NCBI GenBank assembly: GCA_034110465.1
Contig: JAWUZD010000009.1
Coordinates: forward strand, 332,372-396,371
Origin: Aurantibacter sp034110465
GTDB taxonomy: Bacteria > Bacteroidota > Bacteroidia > Flavobacteriales > Flavobacteriaceae
Reading direction: 5' to 3'
Length of the DNA: 64,000 bases
How positions within the stretch are numbered: the stretch's first letter is position 1; every line of letters starts with the position of its first letter. The notes beneath the pieces were generated by a model. It saw only the letters and a program-made list of their open reading frames with translations. It was not told where the DNA came from and did no database searches. Of this stretch, positions 9,101-15,433 are shown one piece after another. A program made the position numbers and the translations under genes.

Positions 9101-9578
9101 CAGAAACTTTCATATTCCATTCTTTGTTTGTAGATAATGCTGATGAGGTTAAATTACTACTTCCAATAACTAAATTGTAATAGTCATGATATTTAAAAAT
9201 ATAGCCTTTAGAATGCGAGTTTTCTTTTGTTATTATTTTCAATTCAATATTCTTGAATTGAGAAAGTCTTTTTAAAGCTTCAGGTTGTGTGAAATTAAGG
9301 TATTGAGACACAAGGATTTTCCCTTTAATTCCTTTTTCTTCAAGTGATTTGAAAGTATTGATTAAAGTTGCAACTCCACCAGTCGTTACAAATGCAACAG
9401 ATATTAAAAAGCTTTCACAATTTTCTAATTCTTTTATAATTGTTGTTAATACTTTCTTTATTGGTATTTTTCTATTGACAAGTAATTCAGGTTGATATAA
9501 TACATCAGATTCCATTGATTTGTCGATGAATCCTGTTAGTATACTATCTTTAAAATCTTGATTAAATGATTTATTCAT
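6129..9578 (-). CDS. PLD-like / SF2 helicase / DUF3427 protein with C-terminal LexA-like S24 peptidase module
   Basis: A 1149-residue multidomain protein. Residues about 30-180 form a phospholipase D-like nuclease domain with HSK (122-124) and GSSN (139-142). Residues about 220-560 are a superfamily 2 helicase: Walker A ATGTGKT (246-252), DESH (336-339), TAT (362-364) and QQLGRGLRK (535-543). Residues about 600-975 match the DUF3427 region usual behind such helicases. The end (about 1005-1149) is a LexA/UmuD-type S24 domain: AAAG (1015-1018) as a possible Ala-Gly cleavage site, GESM with Ser1052, and FTVK with Lys1097. The Ala-to-Ser spacing is 35 residues, as in LexA (84 to 119). It overlaps the Nudix gene by 8 bases. 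A defence or DNA-repair role is likely by family; control by self-cleavage is my inference. Confidence 0.85.
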   Translation of the reverse strand: MNKSFNQDFKDSILTGFIDKSMESDVLYQPELLVNRKIPIKKVLTTIIKELENCESFLISVAFVTTGGVATLINTFKSLEEKGIKGKILVSQYLNFTQPEALKRLSQFKNIELKIITKENSHSKGYIFKYHDYYNLVIGSSNLTSSALSTNKEWNMKVSARNSSSIVDKVINEFETDFKIGENVTKNYIETYEAIYKKQFLAYKKSKEELSKESNLEITPNSMQIEALDNLEKLRKEDYKALIISATGTGKTYLAAFDAKAYNPKKLLFVVHRLTIAKKAMETFQTIFGNSKTMGLYSGSSKELDKEFIFSTVQTISKANHLEKFPKDYFDYIIIDESHRSGADSYIRLIDFFKPKFLLGMTATPDRTDGNDIYSLFDYNIAYEIRLNRAMEEEMLIPFHYYGVTDLSVNGETLENDSDFKLLTTDERVNRIIEQIEFYGSDNGIIRGLIFCSKKIEAKELSQKFNQKGYRTVALTGDSSDEERTKAIERLESDNIEEKLDYIFTVDIFNEGIDIPKINQVVMIRPTQSAIVFIQQLGRGLRKTDEKYYLTVIDFIGNYKNNYLIPIALYGDTSYNKDKIRKLISEGSRMISGESTINFDEITKEKIYASIDSKNMELLADLKKDYNNLKSRLGRIPMMMDFVKNDTRDPYLYINHSKSYFNFLNKIEKNFDSGLSLTQIKLLELFSKEINNSKRIEESVILKETIVSGSFNVEKLKTITKEKYNYSISKDTIYSCVANINFKFIREKKEGKLVSVRDIYNLNILKLENNNFSLENDFKLLINNSYFKDFLLDTIEYSLYNFNKNFDSNKWNNGFHLYRKYSRKDVFRILNFSKNPVAQNVGGYLVSPDNKYCPIFVNYHKEEDISESTKYEDEFVNQKEFDWMSKSNRKIESKDVQSILGNNGEIRLPLFIKKNNDEGTDFYYMGDINPQKNNVEQTKMNSDSGKQVSVVKIRFDLENPVSDSMYQYLEENLDSKTKKIVIQKPTEKSAIQLKIDIPETLIESNHTIPLYDFYAAAGTFSEMQDEKEYTLKSVPKKYATEDYFACRVTGESMNRIIPNDSICLFKKYFTGSRSGKILLLENRDSFDPDFNSAFTVKTYSSEKTVSEEGWKHNSIILKPNSYDSSFKNIIIDEENGNEMRIIGEFIKIL

Positions 9579-9969
9579 TATCTAATAATCTGTTAACTAT
9601 TGGAATATCTGCTTCTGCCCAATCTAGTTTGTCTATATTTTTTACTGTTAACCATCTAGAAGAAATATGTTCGTTTAATTGAATATTTTTTGTTTCTGAA
9701 TAACATTTAAAACTATGCATCGTTAATTCAAAGTCTGGATACTGGTGAACGACAGTCAAAAATAAATCATCGATTTTGTTTGGAACAAAATTTAATTCTT
9801 CGATTAATTCTCTCTCTAAAGCTTCTAATTTAGATTCTCTTTTTTCAATTTTCCCTCCAGGAAATTCAAATTTTTTAGAGATATAATTTAGCTTATTTTT
9901 TGGTCTTTGTACACAGAATATTTCTTTTCCAAAATATATAATAGCTGCTACTACTTCAACTTTTTTCAT
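9571..9969 (-). CDS. Nudix (deoxy)nucleoside triphosphate pyrophosphohydrolase, MutT-like
   Basis: A 132-residue protein with a complete Nudix box at residues 39-61: G39-x5-E45-x7-R53-E54-x2-E57-E58. This binds magnesium and cleaves nucleoside diphosphates linked to another group. Size and the opening KKVEVVAAIIYFGKEIFCVQR fit the MutT/NudG group that hydrolyses damaged or modified (d)NTPs. It starts 11 bases after the polA stop and overlaps the helicase start by 8 bases, so the pair is almost surely co-translated. Small Nudix proteins beside DUF3427 helicases are, as I recall, a recurrent pairing, which argues for joint function rather than chance. Housekeeping oxidised-nucleotide clean-up is the alternative. 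Confidence 0.85.
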   Translation of the reverse strand: MKKVEVVAAIIYFGKEIFCVQRPKNKLNYISKKFEFPGGKIEKRESKLEALERELIEELNFVPNKIDDLFLTVVHQYPDFELTMHSFKCYSETKNIQLNEHISSRWLTVKNIDKLDWAEADIPIVNRLLDNE

Positions 9970-9980
9970 TTATAACCAAA

Positions 9981-12842
9981 TTAATGCGCTTCCAACCAAT
10001 TTAAACCAGTATCTACTTCAACATCTAATGGCACATCCATAATAAAGGCGTTTTCCATTTCCGTTTTAATTAAAGTTTGTATTTCTTCTAGTTCAGGTTT
10101 GTAAACATCAAATACCAATTCATCATGCACTTGTAATAGCATTTTTGACTTGTAATTACCTGTTTTTAATTTGTTATGAATATTAATCATAGCAATTTTA
10201 ATAATATCTGCTGCGCTACCTTGTATTGGTGCATTTACGGCATTACGTTCTGCTGCGCCACGAACTACTGCATTACGTGAGTTAATGTCTTTTAAATATC
10301 TGCGTCTATCTAAAACAGTAGTTACATAACCATTATCTCTAGCAAAATCTACTTGCTCGCTCATATAAGCTTTTAGCTTTGGATAAGTTTGGTAATAGGT
10401 ATCTATTAATTCTTTGGCTTCGCTACGCGATAAGTTGGTTTGGTTGCTTAATCCAAATGCCGAAACTCCATATACTATTCCAAAATTCACGGTTTTTGCA
10501 TTGCTTCGTTGTTCACGGGTCACTTCGCTTAAAGGCACGTTAAACACTTTTGCAGCAGTAGACGCGTGAATATCTTCACCGTTTTTAAAGGCTTCAATCA
10601 TATTGTCTTCTTTACTTAGCGCCGCAATAATACGCAGTTCTATTTGTGAATAATCTGCAGCCAGTAGCACGTAATCTTCGTTTTTTGGTACAAACGCTTT
10701 ACGGACTTGTCTTCCGCGTTCTGTACGAATTGGAATATTCTGTAAATTTGGATTATTACTACTTAAACGTCCAGTAGCTGCAACGGTTTGCATGTAATCT
10801 GTATGTACACGTTTTGTGCTTGGTTCTATTTGTGTAGGTAAGGCATCTACATAAGTAGATTTTAATTTTGCTAATCCACGATAATCTAATATGCTCTGCA
10901 CAAATTCGTGATCTTTTGCTAAATAGCTTAATACATCTTCTGCAGTAGAATATTGTCCTGTTTTTGTCTTTTTAGGCTTGTCTACTAATTTTAGTTTTTC
11001 GAATAAAATAACACCTAATTGTTTAGGAGAAGCAATATTAAATTCTTCTTCGGCTACCTCGTAAATTTTAGTTTCTAAGGTTTTTATGTCTTTATTTAAA
11101 TCTTCAGCTAAGCTGTTTAGAAATTTTTCGTCTAAATTAATACCTTCTAGTTCCATATCTGCTAAAACGCGGACTAATGGAATTTCTATGTCTTTAAATA
11201 ATTTTTGTGTGTTGGCATCGCCTAATTCCTTAGAAAAATGCTCTTTTAATTGATACGTAATATCTGCATCTTCAACCGCATATTCCGTTTGTTGTTCCAA
11301 TGGAACTTGACGCATAGTTAATTGATTCTTTCCTTTTTTACCAATTAATTCTGTGATTGAAACTGGAGTATAGTTTAAATAGGTTTCGGCTAAAATATCC
11401 ATATTATGTCGCATATCTGGATTAATTAGATAATGCGCTAGCATCGTATCAAACAACGGACCTTTTACGTCTAAGTTATATTTAGCTAAAACTTTAATAT
11501 CGTATTTTAAATTCTGACCAATTTTTTCAATATTTTCATCCTCAAAGAAAGGTCTTACCACTTCTATAAGTGCTTGTGCTTCGGTTTGATCTTCTGGAAA
11601 TGGGATGTAAAAGCCTTTACCAGCTTCCCAAGAAAAAGCAATACCAACTAATTCTGCGGTTAACGGATTTAATCCTGTAGTTTCTGTATCAAAACATACA
11701 GACGTTTGTTGCATTAAATTTTTAAGGAATAATTTTGTTGCCATTCCAGGTGCAATACTTTGATATAAGTGTGATGTGTTTTTTATATCCTTACGTTCAA
11801 AAGTAGTGCTAGCTTCTTCTGTAGATTCTGTAGAAATATCTCCACCAAATAATGAAAATTGCCCTTCGCCAGCAGCTGCTTTTTCTTTTGGAGTAGCTTT
11901 GTTTTCTGTTGAAGTGTTTTCTGTTGAAGTGTTTTTTGTTGAATTATCTGCTTTAGCTTCCGTAGAAAATATTTTTGTTAAATTATCTATTAAGCGTCTA
12001 AATTCTAATTCTTGAAAAATCTCTGTTACTTTTGGAAGATCTGGTTGTTCTAACACAAAATCTTTGGCATTAAATGTTACGGGAACATCTAACATAATAG
12101 TAGCTAATTTTTTAGATAAAAGCCCTAATTCTTTATTAGCTTCAATTTTTTCTTTCATTTTTCCTTTTAGCTCGTGTGTATTAGCTAAAAGATTTTCCAT
12201 ACTTCCGTATTTGGCTAAGAATTTCTTGGCTGTTTTTTCTCCAACGCCAGGTAAACCCGGAATATTATCCGATGCATCTCCCATCATTCCAAGAAAATCT
12301 ATAACTTGTAAAGGTTCTACCACTTCAAATTTTTTCTGAACCTCTGGAATTCCCCAAGTTTCGTATCCGCCACCAAACATTGGTCGGTACATAAATATGT
12401 TTTCGCTTACTAATTGCGCAAAATCCTTATCTGGAGTTACCATGTAGGTTTGATAACCTTCTTTTTCGGCTTGTTTAGCTAAGGTTCCAATTACATCATC
12501 AGCTTCATAACCAGTTTTCACCATAATTGGAATATGCATAGCTTTTAAAATATCCTGAATTATGGGCACGGCAATTTTAATAGCTTCTGGTGTTTCGTCT
12601 CTATTGGCTTTATAAGCTTCAAATAGTTCTACACGATCTGCGCTTCCGCCTCTATCGAAACAAACTGCTAAAAGATCTGGGTTTTCTCGTTTAATAACGT
12701 CTAATAGAGAATTCATAAAACCCATAATTGCTGAGGTGTCTAAACCTTTAGAATTAATTCTTGGATTTTTTATGAAAGCGTAATAACCTCTAAATATTAA
12801 TGCGAAAGCATCTACTAAGAAAACACGTTTTTGATCTGCCAT
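9981..12842 (-). CDS. polA: DNA polymerase I
   Basis: A 953-residue complete DNA polymerase I, which fills gaps and removes RNA primers during replication and repair. Residues 1-290 are the 5'-3' exonuclease (LVDAFALIFRGYYAF; GDASDNIPGLPGVGEKTA). A low-complexity linker (about 295-350) contains tandem TSTEN units encoded by a 15-base repeat. The 3'-5' proofreading domain keeps its DTE motif (385-387), so it is probably active, unlike in Thermus and Bacillus enzymes. The polymerase domain has DYSQIELRI, the finger helix RSNAKTVNFGIVYG and the palm HDELVFDV. It is the first gene of a probable polA-Nudix-helicase-DUF4421 transcript. Confidence 0.97.
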   Translation of the reverse strand: MADQKRVFLVDAFALIFRGYYAFIKNPRINSKGLDTSAIMGFMNSLLDVIKRENPDLLAVCFDRGGSADRVELFEAYKANRDETPEAIKIAVPIIQDILKAMHIPIMVKTGYEADDVIGTLAKQAEKEGYQTYMVTPDKDFAQLVSENIFMYRPMFGGGYETWGIPEVQKKFEVVEPLQVIDFLGMMGDASDNIPGLPGVGEKTAKKFLAKYGSMENLLANTHELKGKMKEKIEANKELGLLSKKLATIMLDVPVTFNAKDFVLEQPDLPKVTEIFQELEFRRLIDNLTKIFSTEAKADNSTKNTSTENTSTENKATPKEKAAAGEGQFSLFGGDISTESTEEASTTFERKDIKNTSHLYQSIAPGMATKLFLKNLMQQTSVCFDTETTGLNPLTAELVGIAFSWEAGKGFYIPFPEDQTEAQALIEVVRPFFEDENIEKIGQNLKYDIKVLAKYNLDVKGPLFDTMLAHYLINPDMRHNMDILAETYLNYTPVSITELIGKKGKNQLTMRQVPLEQQTEYAVEDADITYQLKEHFSKELGDANTQKLFKDIEIPLVRVLADMELEGINLDEKFLNSLAEDLNKDIKTLETKIYEVAEEEFNIASPKQLGVILFEKLKLVDKPKKTKTGQYSTAEDVLSYLAKDHEFVQSILDYRGLAKLKSTYVDALPTQIEPSTKRVHTDYMQTVAATGRLSSNNPNLQNIPIRTERGRQVRKAFVPKNEDYVLLAADYSQIELRIIAALSKEDNMIEAFKNGEDIHASTAAKVFNVPLSEVTREQRSNAKTVNFGIVYGVSAFGLSNQTNLSRSEAKELIDTYYQTYPKLKAYMSEQVDFARDNGYVTTVLDRRRYLKDINSRNAVVRGAAERNAVNAPIQGSAADIIKIAMINIHNKLKTGNYKSKMLLQVHDELVFDVYKPELEEIQTLIKTEMENAFIMDVPLDVEVDTGLNWLEAH
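11901..11945. repeat. Three 15-base tandem repeats inside polA
   Basis: The unit GTTTTCTGTTGAAGT occurs exactly at 11901-11915 and 11916-11930, with a two-mismatch copy at 11931-11945. It lies in frame and encodes the TSTEN repeats of the linker between the 5' exonuclease and the proofreading domain. Confidence 0.85.
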
Positions 12843-12910
12843 TTTTATGATGTAAGATGATTTGTTTAGGAAATCATTATTAATTTATGAGTCGTTCTCG
12901 ACTTTAGTTT

Positions 12911-12926
12911 ATACTGAGCGCAGTAT
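12911..12926. repeat. Short palindrome ATACTG-AGCG-CAGTAT between polA and the asparaginase gene
   Basis: Six-base arms (12911-12916, 12921-12926) surround AGCG. The neighbourhood, including GTCGTTCTCGAC just before it, looks like a decayed copy of the GAGCGCAGTCGA-type repeats common between flavobacterial genes (from memory). Nothing else was recognised in this 212-base gap, which should also hold the polA promoter on the minus strand. Confidence 0.45.
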
Positions 12927-13054
12927 AAGTATTTGTACCGACAAAATATACATCGCGTTCTTGACCAATTTTGAATCAAGAAAATTGAAACGACATATAA
13001 AATGCAAATTACAAAACTTATAGATTTTAAACTATTTTAATTGTTAACAGATTT

Positions 13055-14047
13055 CTAAGCTTTTACATAGTAATCTGCTTCAATTCTGATGTTTTCTCCG
13101 TTTTGATATTTCATATAAGCAAAGCCTTTATGAATGCAGAAAGCGCCGGTTTCTCCAGCTTTATTTAAGGCAATAAAAGCCGCTTGAAAATCTTTATAAT
13201 TATTGTTTTTGGAAACAATTCTTTTTATAGCTTCTTCGCAAGCTTGTTGCGGTGTTTTTCCTTGTCTCATTAATTCTACAATTAGAAAGCAACCAACAGA
13301 TTTTAATATGGCTTCGCCCATTCCTGTGGCAACTGCAGCACCAATTTGATTGTCTACAAATAATCCAGAACCAATTACAGGCGAATCGCCAACGCGACCA
13401 TTCATTTTATAAGCCAAACCAGATGTTGTACACGTTCCTGCAATATCGCCATTACTATCTAAGGTTAGCATTCCAATAGTATCGTGATTTTCTATATTGA
13501 TTATAGGTTGGTATTTAGACGTTTTTTTCCATTCTTGCCACGCTTTTTTGCGATCTTCGGTTAAAAGGTTCTCTTTTTTTAAGCCTTGTTGATATGCAAA
13601 TTCTTCGGCACCTTTTCCTGCCAAAATAACGTGTGGTGTTTCCGTCATTACCAGTTTTGCTAAAGTTGAAACGTGTACAATGTTTTCTACACACATTACA
13701 GAACCGCAATTGCCATTAGAATCCATAACACAAGCATCTAAAGTCACTTTTCCATTTCGGTTTGGTGTGGCGCCAATTCCAACAGTTGTGTTTTTTATAT
13801 CTTTTTCTTCAATAGAAACACCTTTTATTGCAGCATCTAAAGCCGTTATATTTTGATCTAAAGCTTTTCCTGCTTCAGCATTTGCATCTACAAAACCCCA
13901 AGTACAAATTGCTATTGGCGATGGTTTTATAGTTGAACTGATTTTGAGTTTATCGGATTCAGTGTCAGGGCAAGCTAAAAGTGTAGTAGCACTGCTTAAA
14001 GCAACGGTTGTTAATGTGGCGTTTTTGAGAAATTTGCGACGTTCCAT
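13055..14047 (-). CDS. Exported glycosylasparaginase (N4-(beta-N-acetylglucosaminyl)-L-asparaginase)
   Basis: A 330-residue N-terminal nucleophile hydrolase that cuts the GlcNAc-asparagine bond left after N-glycoprotein digestion. The precursor should cleave itself before Thr190 in NHDTIGML, exposing the nucleophile; GRVGDSPVIGSGLF is the matching substrate-site stretch. The N-terminus ERRKFLKNATLTT is a twin-arginine signal and the following LLAC (C26) is a lipobox, so the enzyme is probably folded, Tat-exported and lipid-anchored. Last gene of an operon behind the sugar permease (52-base gap) and GH92 mannosidase, a setting that supports N-glycan breakdown rather than asparagine metabolism. 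Confidence 0.9.
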   Translation of the reverse strand: MERRKFLKNATLTTVALSSATTLLACPDTESDKLKISSTIKPSPIAICTWGFVDANAEAGKALDQNITALDAAIKGVSIEEKDIKNTTVGIGATPNRNGKVTLDACVMDSNGNCGSVMCVENIVHVSTLAKLVMTETPHVILAGKGAEEFAYQQGLKKENLLTEDRKKAWQEWKKTSKYQPIINIENHDTIGMLTLDSNGDIAGTCTTSGLAYKMNGRVGDSPVIGSGLFVDNQIGAAVATGMGEAILKSVGCFLIVELMRQGKTPQQACEEAIKRIVSKNNNYKDFQAAFIALNKAGETGAFCIHKGFAYMKYQNGENIRIEADYYVKA

Positions 14048-14099
14048 AAAATATTTTTTGTAATTGTATCTTTTGTAAACTTAGTTGTAATTTTAAATA

Positions 14100-15419
14100 T
14101 TAAGCTAAAACTTCTTTTTTAGTGTTTTTAATGCCGTAAAAGAAAATATAAGCATAACATATTGCAACAAAAACAAAAGCAATTTTAAATCCTGTAGTGT
14201 CTATTAGCGAGCCTACAATTAATGGAATTATTGCGCCACCAACAATAGCTGTACACAATAATCCGGAAGCTTTAGGTTTTAAAGTGCCAATACCATCTAG
14301 TGCTAAAGTAAAAATAGTTGGAAACATAATTGAGTTAAATAACCCAACAGCTAAAATTGCCCACATAGATATTAAACCAGAAGTACTAATTGAAATTAAT
14401 ATTAACACTATTGCTGTTGTTGCAAAAATGCCTAAAACTTTTCCTGGTCTCATTATTTTTGTTAAATACGAACCTACAAAACGTCCAATCATTGCTCCAA
14501 ACCAATAGAAAGTAACAAAAAGTCCTAATATTGCTTTGTTATCTGCATATTCTAGAGATTTATTAAATAGACTTGAAATGGAGTTTGCAATTCCCATCAT
14601 AGTTTCATTTTGGATAATTAAAGGTGCTAAGTCCATACTTTGAAAATAATTCACCAAAAAGCTTCCAATAGCAACTTCGGCACCTACATAACAGAAAATT
14701 CCAAAGACTCCAAGCATTAAATTTGTATTTTTAAATGCCTCAGCATAAGTTCTTGTGTTTTTTTCGCTGATTAAAGTTGGGAGATTTATAAACAAAAACA
14801 CTATGGCAATTATTGAAATAAAGACAGCTAAACCCAAGAATGGTGTTTGTACAGCTGCTGCTTCTGAGGCTAAATAAATTTCTTTTGCTGTTTCAGAAAG
14901 TGAAGTGATTTCAATTTTAGTTTTTACTTTATCGCTCAATAAAAATAAAGCACCTATAATTGGGGCTATAGTTGCTCCTAGAGAATTAAAGGCTTGAGAT
15001 AAATTTAATCTGCTTGAAGCTTCTTTTTCGTTTCCTAATGCCGCAACAAAAGGATTTGCAGCAACTTGTAATAATGTAATTCCGCCAGCTAAAATAAAAT
15101 AGGCCAATAAAAATATGCCAAACTCCCTAAACGAAGCTGCAGGATAAAATAATAAACAACCTAAAGCCATTGTTAATAAGCCTGCAACAATTCCTTTTTT
15201 GTAACCAATTTTAGAGATAATTATACTCGCAGGAATTGACAAACAAAAATAAGCACAAAAAAAAGCAAATTGAACCAAAATGGCTTGTGAATATGATAAG
15301 GTAAAAAGTTCTCTAATTCTTGGAACCAAACTATCTACTAAGACCGTAATAAATCCCCATAAAAAGAACAATGTGGTTAATAAGATAAAGGATGAGCGAT
15401 ATGATTTTTGTTCTGACAT
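14100..15419 (-). CDS. Sugar MFS transporter, FucP family
   Basis: A 439-residue inner membrane permease with about twelve helices. The opening LTTLFFLWGFITVLVDSLVPRIRE and the segment QVAANPFVAALGNEKEASSRLNLSQAFNSLG are hallmarks of the FucP/GluP (FHS) branch of the major facilitator superfamily, which carries fucose, glucose, galactose or amino sugars with protons. It starts 14 bases after the GH92 gene and lies before the glycosylasparaginase gene, so the likely cargo is a sugar released from N-glycans, mannose or GlcNAc. The sequence alone does not tell which. Confidence 0.85.
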   Translation of the reverse strand: MSEQKSYRSSFILLTTLFFLWGFITVLVDSLVPRIRELFTLSYSQAILVQFAFFCAYFCLSIPASIIISKIGYKKGIVAGLLTMALGCLLFYPAASFREFGIFLLAYFILAGGITLLQVAANPFVAALGNEKEASSRLNLSQAFNSLGATIAPIIGALFLLSDKVKTKIEITSLSETAKEIYLASEAAAVQTPFLGLAVFISIIAIVFLFINLPTLISEKNTRTYAEAFKNTNLMLGVFGIFCYVGAEVAIGSFLVNYFQSMDLAPLIIQNETMMGIANSISSLFNKSLEYADNKAILGLFVTFYWFGAMIGRFVGSYLTKIMRPGKVLGIFATTAIVLILISISTSGLISMWAILAVGLFNSIMFPTIFTLALDGIGTLKPKASGLLCTAIVGGAIIPLIVGSLIDTTGFKIAFVFVAICYAYIFFYGIKNTKKEVLA

Positions 15420-15433
15420 TATATCTTGTTGTT

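Noticed and set aside
6129..9578. Helicase as the restriction subunit of a type I or type III restriction-modification system
   Set aside because: No methyltransferase or specificity gene is near, the nuclease part is PLD-like at the N-terminus, and the DUF3427 and S24 parts do not occur in those enzymes.
11776..12339. Plus-strand frames opposite polA
   Set aside because: They are complements of the polA linker and 5' nuclease codons, with no independent support.
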